A DNA stretch of 64,000 nt from contig CALEFT010000027.1 in the NCBI GenBank assembly GCA_937876985.1, forward strand, positions 62,001 to 126,000. Reading direction: 5' to 3'. Under the pieces are notes generated by a model. The model saw only the letters and a list, made by a program, of their open reading frames with translations, had not been told where the DNA came from and searched no databases. Below are positions 8,376 to 16,777 of this stretch, piece by piece; the first letter of the stretch is position 1; each line of letters opens with the position of its first letter. Both the position numbers and the translations under genes were made by a program. The DNA comes from an uncultured Clostridia bacterium. GTDB taxonomy: Bacteria; Bacillota; Clostridia; Saccharofermentanales; Saccharofermentanaceae.

Positions 8376-11189
8376 ATGGCAAAGTTAACACTTGACTGGA
8401 ATAAGTATATGGATACTTCTATTAGGGTGGCAGAAGAAGGTATCGTAATGCTTGAGAATAAGAATCAAACTCTTCCGCTTGGCAAGGGTGCTAAGGTAGC
8501 ATTGTTCGGTAGAATGCAGAACAACTATTACAAGAGCGGAACGGGCTCTGGCGGAATGGTAAATGTTCCATATGTAGTGACAATAAAGGATGCTCTCATG
8601 AATGATGAAGACATCGTTCTTGATAGCGAGCTTACAGAGATTTATGAGCAATTTGAGAAGGATAGCCCAATTGATCAGGGCTTTGGTTGGGGTAAGGAGA
8701 GATGGTCACAAGATGAGATGCCAGTGTCTTCTGAAATGGCAGAGCGTTTTGCGAAGAAGAACGACGCGGCAGTAATCGTAATCGCTAGAACTGCAGGCGA
8801 AGATAAGGACAATGTAGATGAGCCAGGTGCATACCGTCTTTCTGCTGAGGAAGAGATGCTACTTGAGAGCGTTTGCGGTGCTTTCGAGAAAGTAATCGTG
8901 CTTCTTAATGTTGGTAATGTAATCGACATGAACTTTGTTGATAAGTATAAGCCATCTTCTGTTCTCTATGTATGGCAGGCAGGCATGATTGGTGCAAGAG
9001 CAATTGCGAATATCATTACTGGTAAGGCAACACCAACAGGAAAGCTTCCAGATACAATTGCTAAGGAAATCACAGATTATCCATCACATGCGAACTTCGG
9101 TAAGGACGATGGAATGGTAGATATTTATGCAGAGGATATTTATGTGGGTTATAGATATTTCTCTACATTTGCTCCAGAGAAGGTTCTTTATCCTTTTGGA
9201 CATGGACTATCTTATACAACATTCGAGACTGCTTGTGTAAAGTCCTCTCTTACTAATTCTGGTAAGGTTGAGCTTGATTTTGCAGTAAAGAATGTGGGTG
9301 ACTATTCTGGAAAGCATACTATCCTCGTATTTGTCGAGGCACCAATGGGTAAGCTTGGTAAGGCGAAGAGAGTTCTTTGCGGATTTGCGAAGACGTCACT
9401 TCTTAAGCCAGGCGGAGTAGAAATCATCGCAGTTCGTGTAAACAAGGAGGACATTGCTTCCTTTGACGACGCAGGAATCCTTGGACAAGGAACCGGTTGG
9501 TTCTTAGAAGAAGGTACATATAATTTCTATGCAGGAAATAGTGTCTCGGACACAAAGTTGGCCTTTAGTTTCGAGCAGGAGAAGACTGTTTGTATTGAAG
9601 CCCTTGAATCTGCACTTGCTCCATATGAGGATTTTGACCGTATGGTTTCTAAGCTAGACAGTGAGGGAAATACAGTCCTTGCATATGAGAAGGCACCAAC
9701 TCGCACAAGAGAGCACCTAGACGATAGACTTGCTAAGCTTCCGAAGGAAGTAGAGTATAGCGGCGACAAGGGCATTAAGTTTATAGATGTGCATAGCGGC
9801 AAGAATACGATGGATGAGTTCATCGCGCAGCTCGAGGATGAAGATCTTGTATTGATTTCACATGGTGAGGGCATGGGTAGCCCTAAGGTTACAACTGGCG
9901 TTGCTGGTGCATTTGGTGGTGTTTCCGCTGAACTTCTAGACTTCGGAATCCCTGCAGCTTGCTGTTCTGACGGCCCATCAGGCATGAGAATTGATAGCGG
10001 AAAGAACGCATTCTCGATTCCAAATGGACTTTGCATCGCAGCAACATTCGATGTTGATTTGATTCGCGAGCTTTTCGATTGGTTCGGAATTGAAATGAGA
10101 GCAAATAAGATTGATGTAATCCTCGGACCAGGCATGAACATTCATCGCCACCCACTTAACGGAAGGAACTTCGAGTATTTCTCGGAGGACCCATTCCTTA
10201 CTGGCGTAATCGCGTCCGCAGAGCTTTCTGGTCTACATAAGCACAAAGTAACAGGCTGCATTAAGCACTTCTGCGCGAACAACCGCGAGTACAAGAGACA
10301 GGTAATGAATTCTGTTATCTCAGAAAGAGCACTAAGAGAAATCTACCTCCGCGGCTTCGAAAAGGCTATTAAGGAAGCAGGCTGCTCTTGCATCATGACA
10401 ACATATCACAGAGTAAACAATGTGTTCACATCATCTAGCTATGACCTTAACACAGTAATTCTCCGTGAGCAGTGGGGCTTTAAGGGCATCGTAATGACTG
10501 ACTGGTGGGCACATTGCTGCGCAGGCAAGGACATGCCAGAGGATAGACTACTTCATAGCTATCAGGCTCGTTCACAAAACGACCTATACATGTGCACATC
10601 TTCTGCAGAGAGATCACACATAAACGAATTCGACACACTCGAAGCTCTTCGTAAAGGCGACGCAAATCATCTTACTAGAGCAGATCTCCAAAGAATTGCA
10701 CGTAATGTCCTTACATTTGTAGAGAAGACTCCTGCTATGGACAGAATTCTCGGAATTGACGAGGAGGTAGAGCAGATCGATTCTCCATTTGGAGACGAGA
10801 ACTTGCCACTCAAGGCAGATGTTTACTACAACATCGACGAGAATCCAGTGATTTCCTTCGAGAACATGGACACTACAAATATGAGCGATATCGTATTTGG
10901 TCTATCTGGCGAGAAGGTTGGTCTATATGATTTCACTTTCGTTGCGTCCTCCGACGCACTCGAAGTAGCTCAGATGCCAATGACCATCTTCTACACAAGC
11001 ATTCCGGTATATAACATCACTTGGAATGGCACAGGCGGCAAGTTAGTCGAGAAGACGGTTCGTGGCTTTGGCGGCGGTAGCAATAGAATTTACAGATTGC
11101 ATTTCGCTCAGACCGGTGTTCGCATCAAGGAAATTCGCCTAAAGTTCATCACAGATGACCTATCCGACCTACGTTGGGATATTCCATAA
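8376..11189 (+). CDS. Glycoside hydrolase family 3 with swapped domain order
   Basis: A 937-residue enzyme in which the usual C-terminal part of GH3 comes first: the alpha/beta sandwich domain starts at the N-terminus (EEGIVMLENKNQTLPL) and a fibronectin-III-like segment follows near residues 290-390. The catalytic (beta/alpha)8 domain occupies the second half, with GPSGMRID, CIKHFCANNRE and the nucleophile Asp709 in GIVMTDWWAH. Such permuted GH3 enzymes are known in rumen and gut Firmicutes. TTG 8361 also opens the frame, but GGAGG 8363-8367 fits ATG 8376. There is no signal peptide, so it probably acts on imported oligosaccharides. Confidence 0.9.
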   Translation: MAKLTLDWNKYMDTSIRVAEEGIVMLENKNQTLPLGKGAKVALFGRMQNNYYKSGTGSGGMVNVPYVVTIKDALMNDEDIVLDSELTEIYEQFEKDSPIDQGFGWGKERWSQDEMPVSSEMAERFAKKNDAAVIVIARTAGEDKDNVDEPGAYRLSAEEEMLLESVCGAFEKVIVLLNVGNVIDMNFVDKYKPSSVLYVWQAGMIGARAIANIITGKATPTGKLPDTIAKEITDYPSHANFGKDDGMVDIYAEDIYVGYRYFSTFAPEKVLYPFGHGLSYTTFETACVKSSLTNSGKVELDFAVKNVGDYSGKHTILVFVEAPMGKLGKAKRVLCGFAKTSLLKPGGVEIIAVRVNKEDIASFDDAGILGQGTGWFLEEGTYNFYAGNSVSDTKLAFSFEQEKTVCIEALESALAPYEDFDRMVSKLDSEGNTVLAYEKAPTRTREHLDDRLAKLPKEVEYSGDKGIKFIDVHSGKNTMDEFIAQLEDEDLVLISHGEGMGSPKVTTGVAGAFGGVSAELLDFGIPAACCSDGPSGMRIDSGKNAFSIPNGLCIAATFDVDLIRELFDWFGIEMRANKIDVILGPGMNIHRHPLNGRNFEYFSEDPFLTGVIASAELSGLHKHKVTGCIKHFCANNREYKRQVMNSVISERALREIYLRGFEKAIKEAGCSCIMTTYHRVNNVFTSSSYDLNTVILREQWGFKGIVMTDWWAHCCAGKDMPEDRLLHSYQARSQNDLYMCTSSAERSHINEFDTLEALRKGDANHLTRADLQRIARNVLTFVEKTPAMDRILGIDEEVEQIDSPFGDENLPLKADVYYNIDENPVISFENMDTTNMSDIVFGLSGEKVGLYDFTFVASSDALEVAQMPMTIFYTSIPVYNITWNGTGGKLVEKTVRGFGGGSNRIYRLHFAQTGVRIKEIRLKFITDDLSDLRWDIP

Positions 11190-11219
11190 GGAAGCCTTCT
11201 GATTATTGATTTGGCTCTT

Positions 11220-11240
11220 GCTTTTTCGCTTACGAAAAGC
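11220..11240 (+). repeat. Small hairpin built on GCTTTTCG/CGAAAAGC
   Basis: GCTTTTTCG (11220-11228), a four-base loop, and CGAAAAGC (11233-11240) form a stem just after the second GH3 gene. The same octamer pair forms a perfect hairpin at 61,276-61,297 and single copies lie in other intergenic gaps. Confidence 0.6.
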
Positions 11241-11280
11241 ATCCGCTAGCAAACCAAAACTTTTATTTATCAAGTCAAAC

Positions 11281-11322
11281 ATAGCCTAGGAAAGCCATTT
11301 GGGGCATTAATTCCTAGGCTAT
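11281..11322. terminator. Strong hairpin after GH3 gene, probable terminator
   Basis: ATAGCCTAGGAA (11281-11292) pairs perfectly with TTCCTAGGCTAT (11311-11322). The following T-run is short, so termination strength is uncertain. Confidence 0.6.
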
Positions 11323-11392
11323 TGATTTATCTAGGTAAAAATAGGAAAATAAACAGAAGTATAAGGATTTTGGTAAGGAGGTGCCGCGTAAG

Positions 11393-12079
11393 ATGCGTAG
11401 AGATTATTTCACATGCGTGTTTTTGTCTATGTTCGCAGTAGCATTGCTATTTGTGGCTATGGTGCCGCTTTACTTCACTATTGATGGTATTTTGTTACGA
11501 GAGATTGGTACGTTTGAGAAGGTTGTAAGTGTTGCTTTTGTTAGTGCATTTTTGCTAATCATTCCGATTCTTGCGGCTATTTATAAGAAGATTTGGATGT
11601 CTTTTGCTATTGTTGCATATGGAGCGTTAGCGCTAATTCCGGGCTATTTAATGAATCATTTGGCTGGTCCGCTTGCTGGAGAAGAAGCAAGTCTAGTTGC
11701 GATTTTCCAAGCTTTTGTAGCGAAGGCTATTTATGCTGTTGTTCATGCGCCTTTTGCTGGCACTGCAGTAGTCTTCGGAAACGGTTTTGCAACATGGTCA
11801 CTTAAGGCTTTCCTCTGGATACCTATTGTTATTTATGTATTTGTTCAATTGTTTAGATTCTATCGCAGAAGTTATATTGCAGAGCAGCAGAGCTTTGAAG
11901 TTCAGGCACAAACTCGCGTAGCTAAGATTGGTATGAATAGCGAGATGCCAGCAAGCAAGCCAGAGGTTCTCGGAACAATTATTTCTGCACCAACTTCGGC
12001 TTCTCCAGTAGCATCAGCAAGCAATCTTCCGACTTCATCTTCTAATAGCAAAGACGTTAAGCCACGACTAGAGAAGTAA
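11393..12079 (+). CDS. Integral membrane protein of unknown function
   Basis: I do not recognise a family. The 228-residue product shows about five hydrophobic segments (near residues 6-30, 43-63, 68-85, 105-125 and 138-158), followed by a polar, Ser/Pro/Ala-rich cytoplasmic tail ending in KDVKPRLEK. The frame opens with GTG 11381, but that codon overlaps the AAGGAGGT ribosome site; ATG 11393 is better placed. It is followed by its own promoter-separated neighbour, so no operon context helps. Confidence 0.7.
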   Translation: MRRDYFTCVFLSMFAVALLFVAMVPLYFTIDGILLREIGTFEKVVSVAFVSAFLLIIPILAAIYKKIWMSFAIVAYGALALIPGYLMNHLAGPLAGEEASLVAIFQAFVAKAIYAVVHAPFAGTAVVFGNGFATWSLKAFLWIPIVIYVFVQLFRFYRRSYIAEQQSFEVQAQTRVAKIGMNSEMPASKPEVLGTIISAPTSASPVASASNLPTSSSNSKDVKPRLEK

Positions 12080-12101
12080 TTAGTTTGATAATCAAATAGT
12101 A

Positions 12102-12130
12102 TTGCAAACATAGCAAAGTCCTTGTAAAAT
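12102..12130 (+). promoter_or_regulatory. Putative promoter for PAQR/HlyIII gene
   Basis: TTGCAA (12102-12107), a 17-base gap, and TAAAAT (12125-12130), 34 bases before ATG 12164. Confidence 0.5.
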
Positions 12131-12163
12131 TAGACAGTATTTATTTTTGTATGGAGAAATAAT

Positions 12164-12967
12164 ATGGCTAAGAATGAATCTTTCTGGAAGAATTTACTTA
12201 CAACTAGTGCAGATAAGACGCATGAGGTTGAGAATGATAGTGACGCATTAGAGGCAGGTCTTGAGCAGTTGTCTTGGTTTGAGAATTCTAAGAGAATTGT
12301 TAAGCAGAAGATTAAGAAGACACAAGAGACATTTGGCGAAGAGATTGGTAACTCCATTACTCACGGTGTACCAGCGTTGTTTTTCCTAGGCATGCTTCCA
12401 TATGCTGCGATTAGAGCATATATTCATGCACCAGAGGGCAAGGCAGTAATCGATGCATTCGGTGTATCAGTATTCATGATATCTGTTTTCTTGATGTTCC
12501 TTATGTCTACTTGGTACCACACATCAATGCACGGAACACCACAAAAGCATGTAATGAATAAGCTTGATCATATAATGATCTTCTTCGCAATTGCTGGAAC
12601 ATATACACCAATTACACTGTCTCTAATCGGAGGCGGTTGGGGCCTTGGTCTATGTATCGCACAATGGGTTCTCGTTATTGCAGGAACAATAATCAAGTCG
12701 CTTATGTTCTCTAAGAATAAGCTCAACATGATTCTCACTGTAACTATCTATTTGCTCATGGGTTGGATGGTTGTATTATGCATGAAGCAGTTCATCGCTG
12801 CTGCTACTGCACCATGCTTCTGGCTCATTCTATCTGGCGGTATTTGTTACACAATCGGAGTAATTTTGTTCGCTTCTAAGTTTAAGTTCGCTCATATGGT
12901 ATGGCATATTCTTGTTGACCTCGGAGCAATTTGTCACTTCATTGCAATTGTATATTTCTTGAGATGA
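12164..12967 (+). CDS. Hemolysin-III/PAQR family membrane protein
   Basis: The 267-residue protein has a soluble N-terminus of about 60 residues and then seven hydrophobic segments. The family's conserved metal-site residues are visible: EEIGNSITHG before TM1, STWYHTS with Ser and His after TM2, KLDHIMIFFAIAGTYTP, and the final MVWHILVDLGAICHF with two His. Known PAQR proteins bind Zn at the Ser/His/Asp/His set and some act as ceramidase-like hydrolases; the bacterial role is largely unclear. The start follows TGGAGAAATAAT. Confidence 0.9.
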   Translation: MAKNESFWKNLLTTSADKTHEVENDSDALEAGLEQLSWFENSKRIVKQKIKKTQETFGEEIGNSITHGVPALFFLGMLPYAAIRAYIHAPEGKAVIDAFGVSVFMISVFLMFLMSTWYHTSMHGTPQKHVMNKLDHIMIFFAIAGTYTPITLSLIGGGWGLGLCIAQWVLVIAGTIIKSLMFSKNKLNMILTVTIYLLMGWMVVLCMKQFIAAATAPCFWLILSGGICYTIGVILFASKFKFAHMVWHILVDLGAICHFIAIVYFLR

Positions 12968-13026
12968 GAACTAAGATTATGCTTGCGAAGTGATAAGCGA
13001 AGTATATTAGAATAGAAACATAATAA

Positions 13027-13059
13027 AGGGATGCATCAACAATTTGTTAGAGCATCCCT
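13027..13059. terminator. Hairpin after HlyIII gene, candidate terminator
   Basis: AGGGATGC (13027-13034) pairs with GCATCCCT (13052-13059). It lies between two converging genes; the T-run is weak. Confidence 0.5.
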
Positions 13060-13151
13060 AATTGTTATAAGCAAATCGTGTTTGTTAAGACTATGTGGTG
13101 TGAGTAGACAACACGATGGCTTATGGAAATGAAGGTACAAGCGACATTGAA

Positions 13152-13559
13152 TTAAGCTACTTCAAACATCTTCTCGTTCTTACAAGAAGTAAAGGAGGAC
13201 GAAGGCTTAATCTGTGCAGCCGGCTTATATGGATGACGAGTAAGAGGAGTAGCCGAATTGGAAATTCGTCTATATTGTGGTGTGTGGTGTGAATAGGAGG
13301 ACTTCTCCCAATTAGGCTTACCTGATACAACTCTTACATCGTAATTAGCATTAGTATTCCTTCTAGTAGTTACTGTTCTAGTATTTGTTCTGGAAGTAGA
13401 AGTAGCAGCAACTCTAGCAGCAGCTCTAGCTCTAGTTCTAGCGTGGTTAATAGCTGCGAGTTCTCTCTCGTCTTGTAGCATATCGTGCTCACCAATCGCA
13501 GCGCGAATAATTGCAGTAAAGAAAAATCCAATTAATAAAATCTCGAAAGCGGTCATCTT
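13152..13559 (-). CDS. Small single-pass membrane protein behind an SOS box
   Basis: No family recognised. The 135-residue product begins with a membrane segment (FEILLIGFFFTAIIRAAIG) and continues as a strongly basic, low-complexity stretch rich in Arg, Ala, Thr and Asn (HARTRARAAARVAATS), ending with Ser/Pro/Lys-rich sequence. The frame is open from 13583, but GAGGTG lies seven bases before the internal ATG (13557-13559), so I use that start. A Cheo/LexA box sits about 50 bp upstream. Size, N-terminal anchor and SOS context recall YneA-type division inhibitors, but no LysM domain is visible, so this is only an analogy. Confidence 0.6.
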   Translation of the reverse strand, partial: KMTAFEILLIGFFFTAIIRAAIGEHDMLQDERELAAINHARTRARAAARVAATSTSRTNTRTVTTRRNTNANYDVRVVSGKPNWEKSSYSHHTPQYRRISNSATPLTRHPYKPAAQIKPSSSFTSCKNEKMFEVA

Positions 13560-13608
13560 ATTCACCTCGTAGTTGTTATTCATGTCTAGTTCGTATTGTT
13601 CGTTTATT

Positions 13609-13622
13609 CGAACAAGTGTTCG
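13609..13622 (-). promoter_or_regulatory. LexA (Cheo-type) SOS box
   Basis: CGAACAAGTGTTCG is a perfect 14-bp palindrome of the CGAAC-N4-GTTCG form used by Gram-positive LexA/DinR. It lies between the small membrane protein gene (minus strand, start 13559) and the end of deoBC, so the membrane protein is the natural target. Further half-sites (GTTCG words at about 13589-13602, and CGAACAAA...TTTGTTCG near 13717-13749) surround it. Confidence 0.75.
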
Positions 13623-13751
13623 TAAATAGCGTCTAAAATAAGAACATCTGTTTGTTATGTGCGTATAATATCACATAAGGTGGGCGAATAAAAGGACTTA
13701 TTCAAAGAAATTTTGAAATTTTTCGAACAAAATACAAATATTTGTTCGTAT

Positions 13752-13801
13752 GAAGTTCATCAAAACGAGGCTTCCTGGGTGAACCTTCTGCTGATAACCC
13801 C
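13752..13801 (-). repeat. Dispersed 50-bp repeat, single copy after deoBC
   Basis: Read on the minus strand, the unit starts GGGGTTATCAGCAGAAGG and ends TTTTGATGAACTTC. It begins four bases after the deoBC stop. The same unit occurs at 59,292 and 59,353 after clpC, with one to three differences over 50 bases. The unit can fold through GAAGGTTCA and TGAACTTC. Nature unknown. Confidence 0.85.
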
Positions 13802-13805
13802 TAGT

Positions 13806-15644
13806 TTACGACAGGTTTGATGCGCCAATTCGGATTGCACCGGCCTCGATCATTTGTCTAGCGTCCTCGATAGAGCGTATTCCGCCAGCGGCCTTGATGC
13901 GAACATCGCTTGAGACATTAGCCTTCATGAGACGGACGTCCTCGATAGTTGCGCCATGGGTATCAAAGCCGGTGCTTGTCTTAATAAAATCCGCCTTAGC
14001 ATCGCTAACAATCTTACAAATGCGAATCTTCTCGTCCTCGCTAAGCTGGCTTGTCTCAACGATTACCTTCAAAATCGCACCCATCTGATGGCATGTATTC
14101 CTAAGCGTAGCAATTTCGCGCAAAACATAGTCGTCGTCACCTTGCTTTAGCATGTTGATGTTGATAACCATGTCGATCTCACTTGCACCGTTGCGGATTG
14201 CGTCGATTGTCTCGAAGTTTTTCGAAGCGGTTGTGTGGTAGCCGTTAGGGAAGCCGATTACTGTACAAATTGCAATTCTTCCCTTGGCGTACTTCACTGC
14301 ATCCCTCACGAAAATAGGCTGCACGCAACAGCTAGCACAACCTCTCGATACAGCAGTCTCGACAAGCTTAGAGATGTCTTCGGTTGTCGCGTTTTTCTTA
14401 AGATTTGTCAAATCGACATATGACCATATATTGTTCTCGTCTGGCTTGTTTGTATCAGCTTCCGGAGCAAACTTTTGCTTATTTGTCGGCGCAAGAAGTG
14501 CGTCTAGGACAATTGTCGATACGTCCGCAAAGCCTGCGATTGTGCCAAGATTTGAACCCGGATTTACGATAGGTGAGTCGCCATAGATTAGAAGCGGAAC
14601 CATCTCACGCGAATGGTCTGTCGACTCCGTTGACGGATCGCAGCCATGGTCAGCTGTGATAATTAGTAGGTCGTCTTCGCAAAGCTTTGGCAAGATATCG
14701 TCTAATGCGTTGTCGAATTCCTTGATTGCGTTCATGTATCCGATGCTGTCATTTCTGTGGCCATAGAGCATATCGAAGTCTACAAGATTAATGAAACATA
14801 GTCCATTAAAGTCCTCCGATAGTTGTTCCTTGAACACGCGGATTCCGTCTTGGTTACCGGATGTGCGAATGACCTTCGTTAAGCCCTGGTTAGCATAGAT
14901 GTCTGTAATCTTGCCAACGCCGATTACATCGAAGCCGTCGTCCTTAAGAACGTCGAGCATTGTGGATGATGGTGGAATCACTGAGTAGTCGTGGCGATTT
15001 GCTGTTCTGGTGAAGTTACCCTCTGACCCAACAAAAGGCCTAGCTATTACGCGTCCAACTGCGTGCTCTCCGACCATAATCGCACGTGCCTTCTCGCAGC
15101 AATTGTAAAGCTCCTCGAGTGGAACGACGTCCTCGTGTGCTGCAATTTGGAGCACGCTATCGGCAGATGTGTACACGATGAGGGCGCCAGTTTCCATATG
15201 CTTCGCGCCATAGTCTGCGATTACCTTAGTGCCGCTATATGGCTTATTGCACAAGATTTCGCGTCCCGTCGCTTTTGATAATTTGTCGAGAATTTCTTGT
15301 GGGAATCCGTCTGGGTATGTTGGGAGAGGCTTCGTCGAATATAGCCCAGCTAGCTCGAAGTGTCCAATAGTCGTGTCCTTGCCCTTCGAGATTTCTTTAA
15401 GTCGACCAAACGCTCCAATAGGCTTGTTAGCTTTATCGACAAAAGGCAAAATTCTCTCATCTTCGTGTCCTTCTATGTCGAAAAGACCCAGCCTTTTCAA
15501 ATTAGGAAAATCGACTCCCTCATCTGTCGCTGCTTTGCAAACCGCAGCAAGGGTGTTGCTGCCGAGGTCACCAAAATCTGCACTATCAGGTGCATTACCA
15601 ATACCAAAGCTATCAAGAACTACCAAAAAAACTCGTCTAGACAT
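13806..15644 (-). CDS. deoBC: Fused phosphopentomutase (DeoB) and deoxyribose-phosphate aldolase (DeoC)
   Basis: One 612-residue frame holds two successive enzymes of deoxynucleoside breakdown. DeoB converts (deoxy)ribose 1-phosphate to the 5-phosphate; DeoC splits deoxyribose 5-phosphate into glyceraldehyde 3-phosphate and acetaldehyde. Residues about 1-390 are DeoB (VFLVVLDSFGIGNAPDS, later TADHGCDPST metal-binding segment). After a short linker containing DENNIWSYVDLTNLK, the rest is DeoC, with the Schiff-base Lys in DFIKTSTGF and the relay Lys in IKAAGGIRS. The frame opens at 15662, but GGAGG precedes ATG at 15644 (SRRVF). Both halves look active. Separate genes are usual. Confidence 0.93.
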   Translation of the reverse strand: MSRRVFLVVLDSFGIGNAPDSADFGDLGSNTLAAVCKAATDEGVDFPNLKRLGLFDIEGHEDERILPFVDKANKPIGAFGRLKEISKGKDTTIGHFELAGLYSTKPLPTYPDGFPQEILDKLSKATGREILCNKPYSGTKVIADYGAKHMETGALIVYTSADSVLQIAAHEDVVPLEELYNCCEKARAIMVGEHAVGRVIARPFVGSEGNFTRTANRHDYSVIPPSSTMLDVLKDDGFDVIGVGKITDIYANQGLTKVIRTSGNQDGIRVFKEQLSEDFNGLCFINLVDFDMLYGHRNDSIGYMNAIKEFDNALDDILPKLCEDDLLIITADHGCDPSTESTDHSREMVPLLIYGDSPIVNPGSNLGTIAGFADVSTIVLDALLAPTNKQKFAPEADTNKPDENNIWSYVDLTNLKKNATTEDISKLVETAVSRGCASCCVQPIFVRDAVKYAKGRIAICTVIGFPNGYHTTASKNFETIDAIRNGASEIDMVININMLKQGDDDYVLREIATLRNTCHQMGAILKVIVETSQLSEDEKIRICKIVSDAKADFIKTSTGFDTHGATIEDVRLMKANVSSDVRIKAAGGIRSIEDARQMIEAGAIRIGASNLS

Positions 15645-15694
15645 AAATTCCTCCAAAGCCATATATTTTGTTAATATATGTTGTATAATTCTTC

Positions 15695-15706
15695 TGTATT
15701 AATACA
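15695..15706. promoter_or_regulatory. Palindrome in the divergent deoBC/znuA control region
   Basis: TGTATTAATACA is a perfect 12-bp palindrome in the AT-rich 100-bp gap between the diverging deoBC and znuA genes, near TATAAT-like words on both strands. It could be an operator for either gene, for example for a Fur-family zinc regulator, but it does not match a regulator site I know. Confidence 0.35.
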
Positions 15707-15745
15707 TATAGTATAGCAATTTATTAAAATCGTGGAGGATAAATC

Positions 15746-16777
15746 TTGTTTTTGTTTGGAAGAAAATCGTATGACATAGTCCAGATTAACACAAGGCTAA
15801 TAGCAATTCTATTGGCACTAGCTTTTGCTACACAAATGCTTTGCTCGTGTGATACCAAGCCACATTTTGAGACCGATAAGCTCCACGTGATTTGTACAGT
15901 ATATCCAGTTTATTCTCTTGCCAAAAGAATTGCAGGCGATAGTGCGGAGGTTCTGCTGCTTATGACTCCAGGTACTGACGCACATGGTTACGAGCCATCT
16001 AGCGCCGACATCCGCCTAGTAGAAGAAGCGGACGTCATTGTGTCAAACGGCGCAGGCCTAGAGACATGGCTTAGCGATGTAATGGACGCGATTGAAAATG
16101 ATGACCTCCTCCACATCGATAGTTCATCGAATGTAGATTTACTATGCATGGAAGCTGGCCATAACCATAGTCATAACCATAGCCACGGTGGCGAGCACGA
16201 TGCTCACGACGAAGATATAAGTGGGCACGAAGATGATCAAGACGAAGAACATGGCGAAGGACATGAAGAAGAATTTGTAGATCCGCACACATGGCTTTCG
16301 TTTGAGAATCTGATGGTGATGACAAGCGCAATCGCCGAAGGTCTTTCTATGGTAGACCCGGATAATAGCGATACTTATAGGACGAATGCTAGTAGCCTAA
16401 TGGAGAAATTAGAAGGGCTTTCGAGTGAATACGAGCAGCTTTTCGAGAGGGTTGAAGGGCAGACGCTGGTGGTGTCGCACGAGGCTTTTGGATACATTTG
16501 TGACGACTACGGATTAAGGCAGCTTGCAGTGGACGGCCTCTCGAGCGAGGCAGAGCCAGACGCTAGGAGCATGGTGCGAATAGTTGACGAGGTGCGGCAG
16601 CTTGGATGCGACGTAATCTTCTACGACCAGCTGATAAATCCTGCGGCAGCGAGAGTGATCGCGGACGAGACGGGCCTAGAACTTATGGCGATAGAGGCAA
16701 TGCCAGCAAGCTATGAGGTAGAAATTGAGGACATGCTAGAGAATAATTTGGTCCGAATTTTGGAGGGACTTGTATGA
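15746..16777 (+). CDS. znuA: Zinc ABC transporter substrate-binding lipoprotein (ZnuA/AdcA type)
   Basis: Cluster A-I binding protein that captures Zn (or Mn) outside the membrane for the transporter encoded next. A signal segment near residues 15-33 ends in MLCSC, a usable lipobox. The metal-binding core shows DAHGYEPS, the His-rich acidic loop (NHSHNHSHGGEH, then GHEDDQDEEHGEGHEEE), DPHTWLS and VSHEAFGYICDDYGL. The His-rich loop is typical of zinc rather than manganese receptors. The start is TTG 15746 with GGAGG seven bases upstream (15734-15738); no in-frame ATG fits the signal peptide. The 3' end overlaps znuC by 4 bp. Confidence 0.9.
   Translation: MFLFGRKSYDIVQINTRLIAILLALAFATQMLCSCDTKPHFETDKLHVICTVYPVYSLAKRIAGDSAEVLLLMTPGTDAHGYEPSSADIRLVEEADVIVSNGAGLETWLSDVMDAIENDDLLHIDSSSNVDLLCMEAGHNHSHNHSHGGEHDAHDEDISGHEDDQDEEHGEGHEEEFVDPHTWLSFENLMVMTSAIAEGLSMVDPDNSDTYRTNASSLMEKLEGLSSEYEQLFERVEGQTLVVSHEAFGYICDDYGLRQLAVDGLSSEAEPDARSMVRIVDEVRQLGCDVIFYDQLINPAAARVIADETGLELMAIEAMPASYEVEIEDMLENNLVRILEGLV

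Noticed and set aside
9527..10141. Long minus-strand open frame inside the second GH3 gene
   Set aside because: It is a shadow of a strongly supported coding frame, has no ribosome site and no recognisable protein features. Similar antisense frames at 1,633-2,052 and 57,657-58,334 were rejected for the same reason.
12164..12967. A secreted haemolysin toxin
   Set aside because: The hemolysin-III name is historical; the protein is a seven-helix PAQR membrane protein with metal-site residues, not a secreted toxin.
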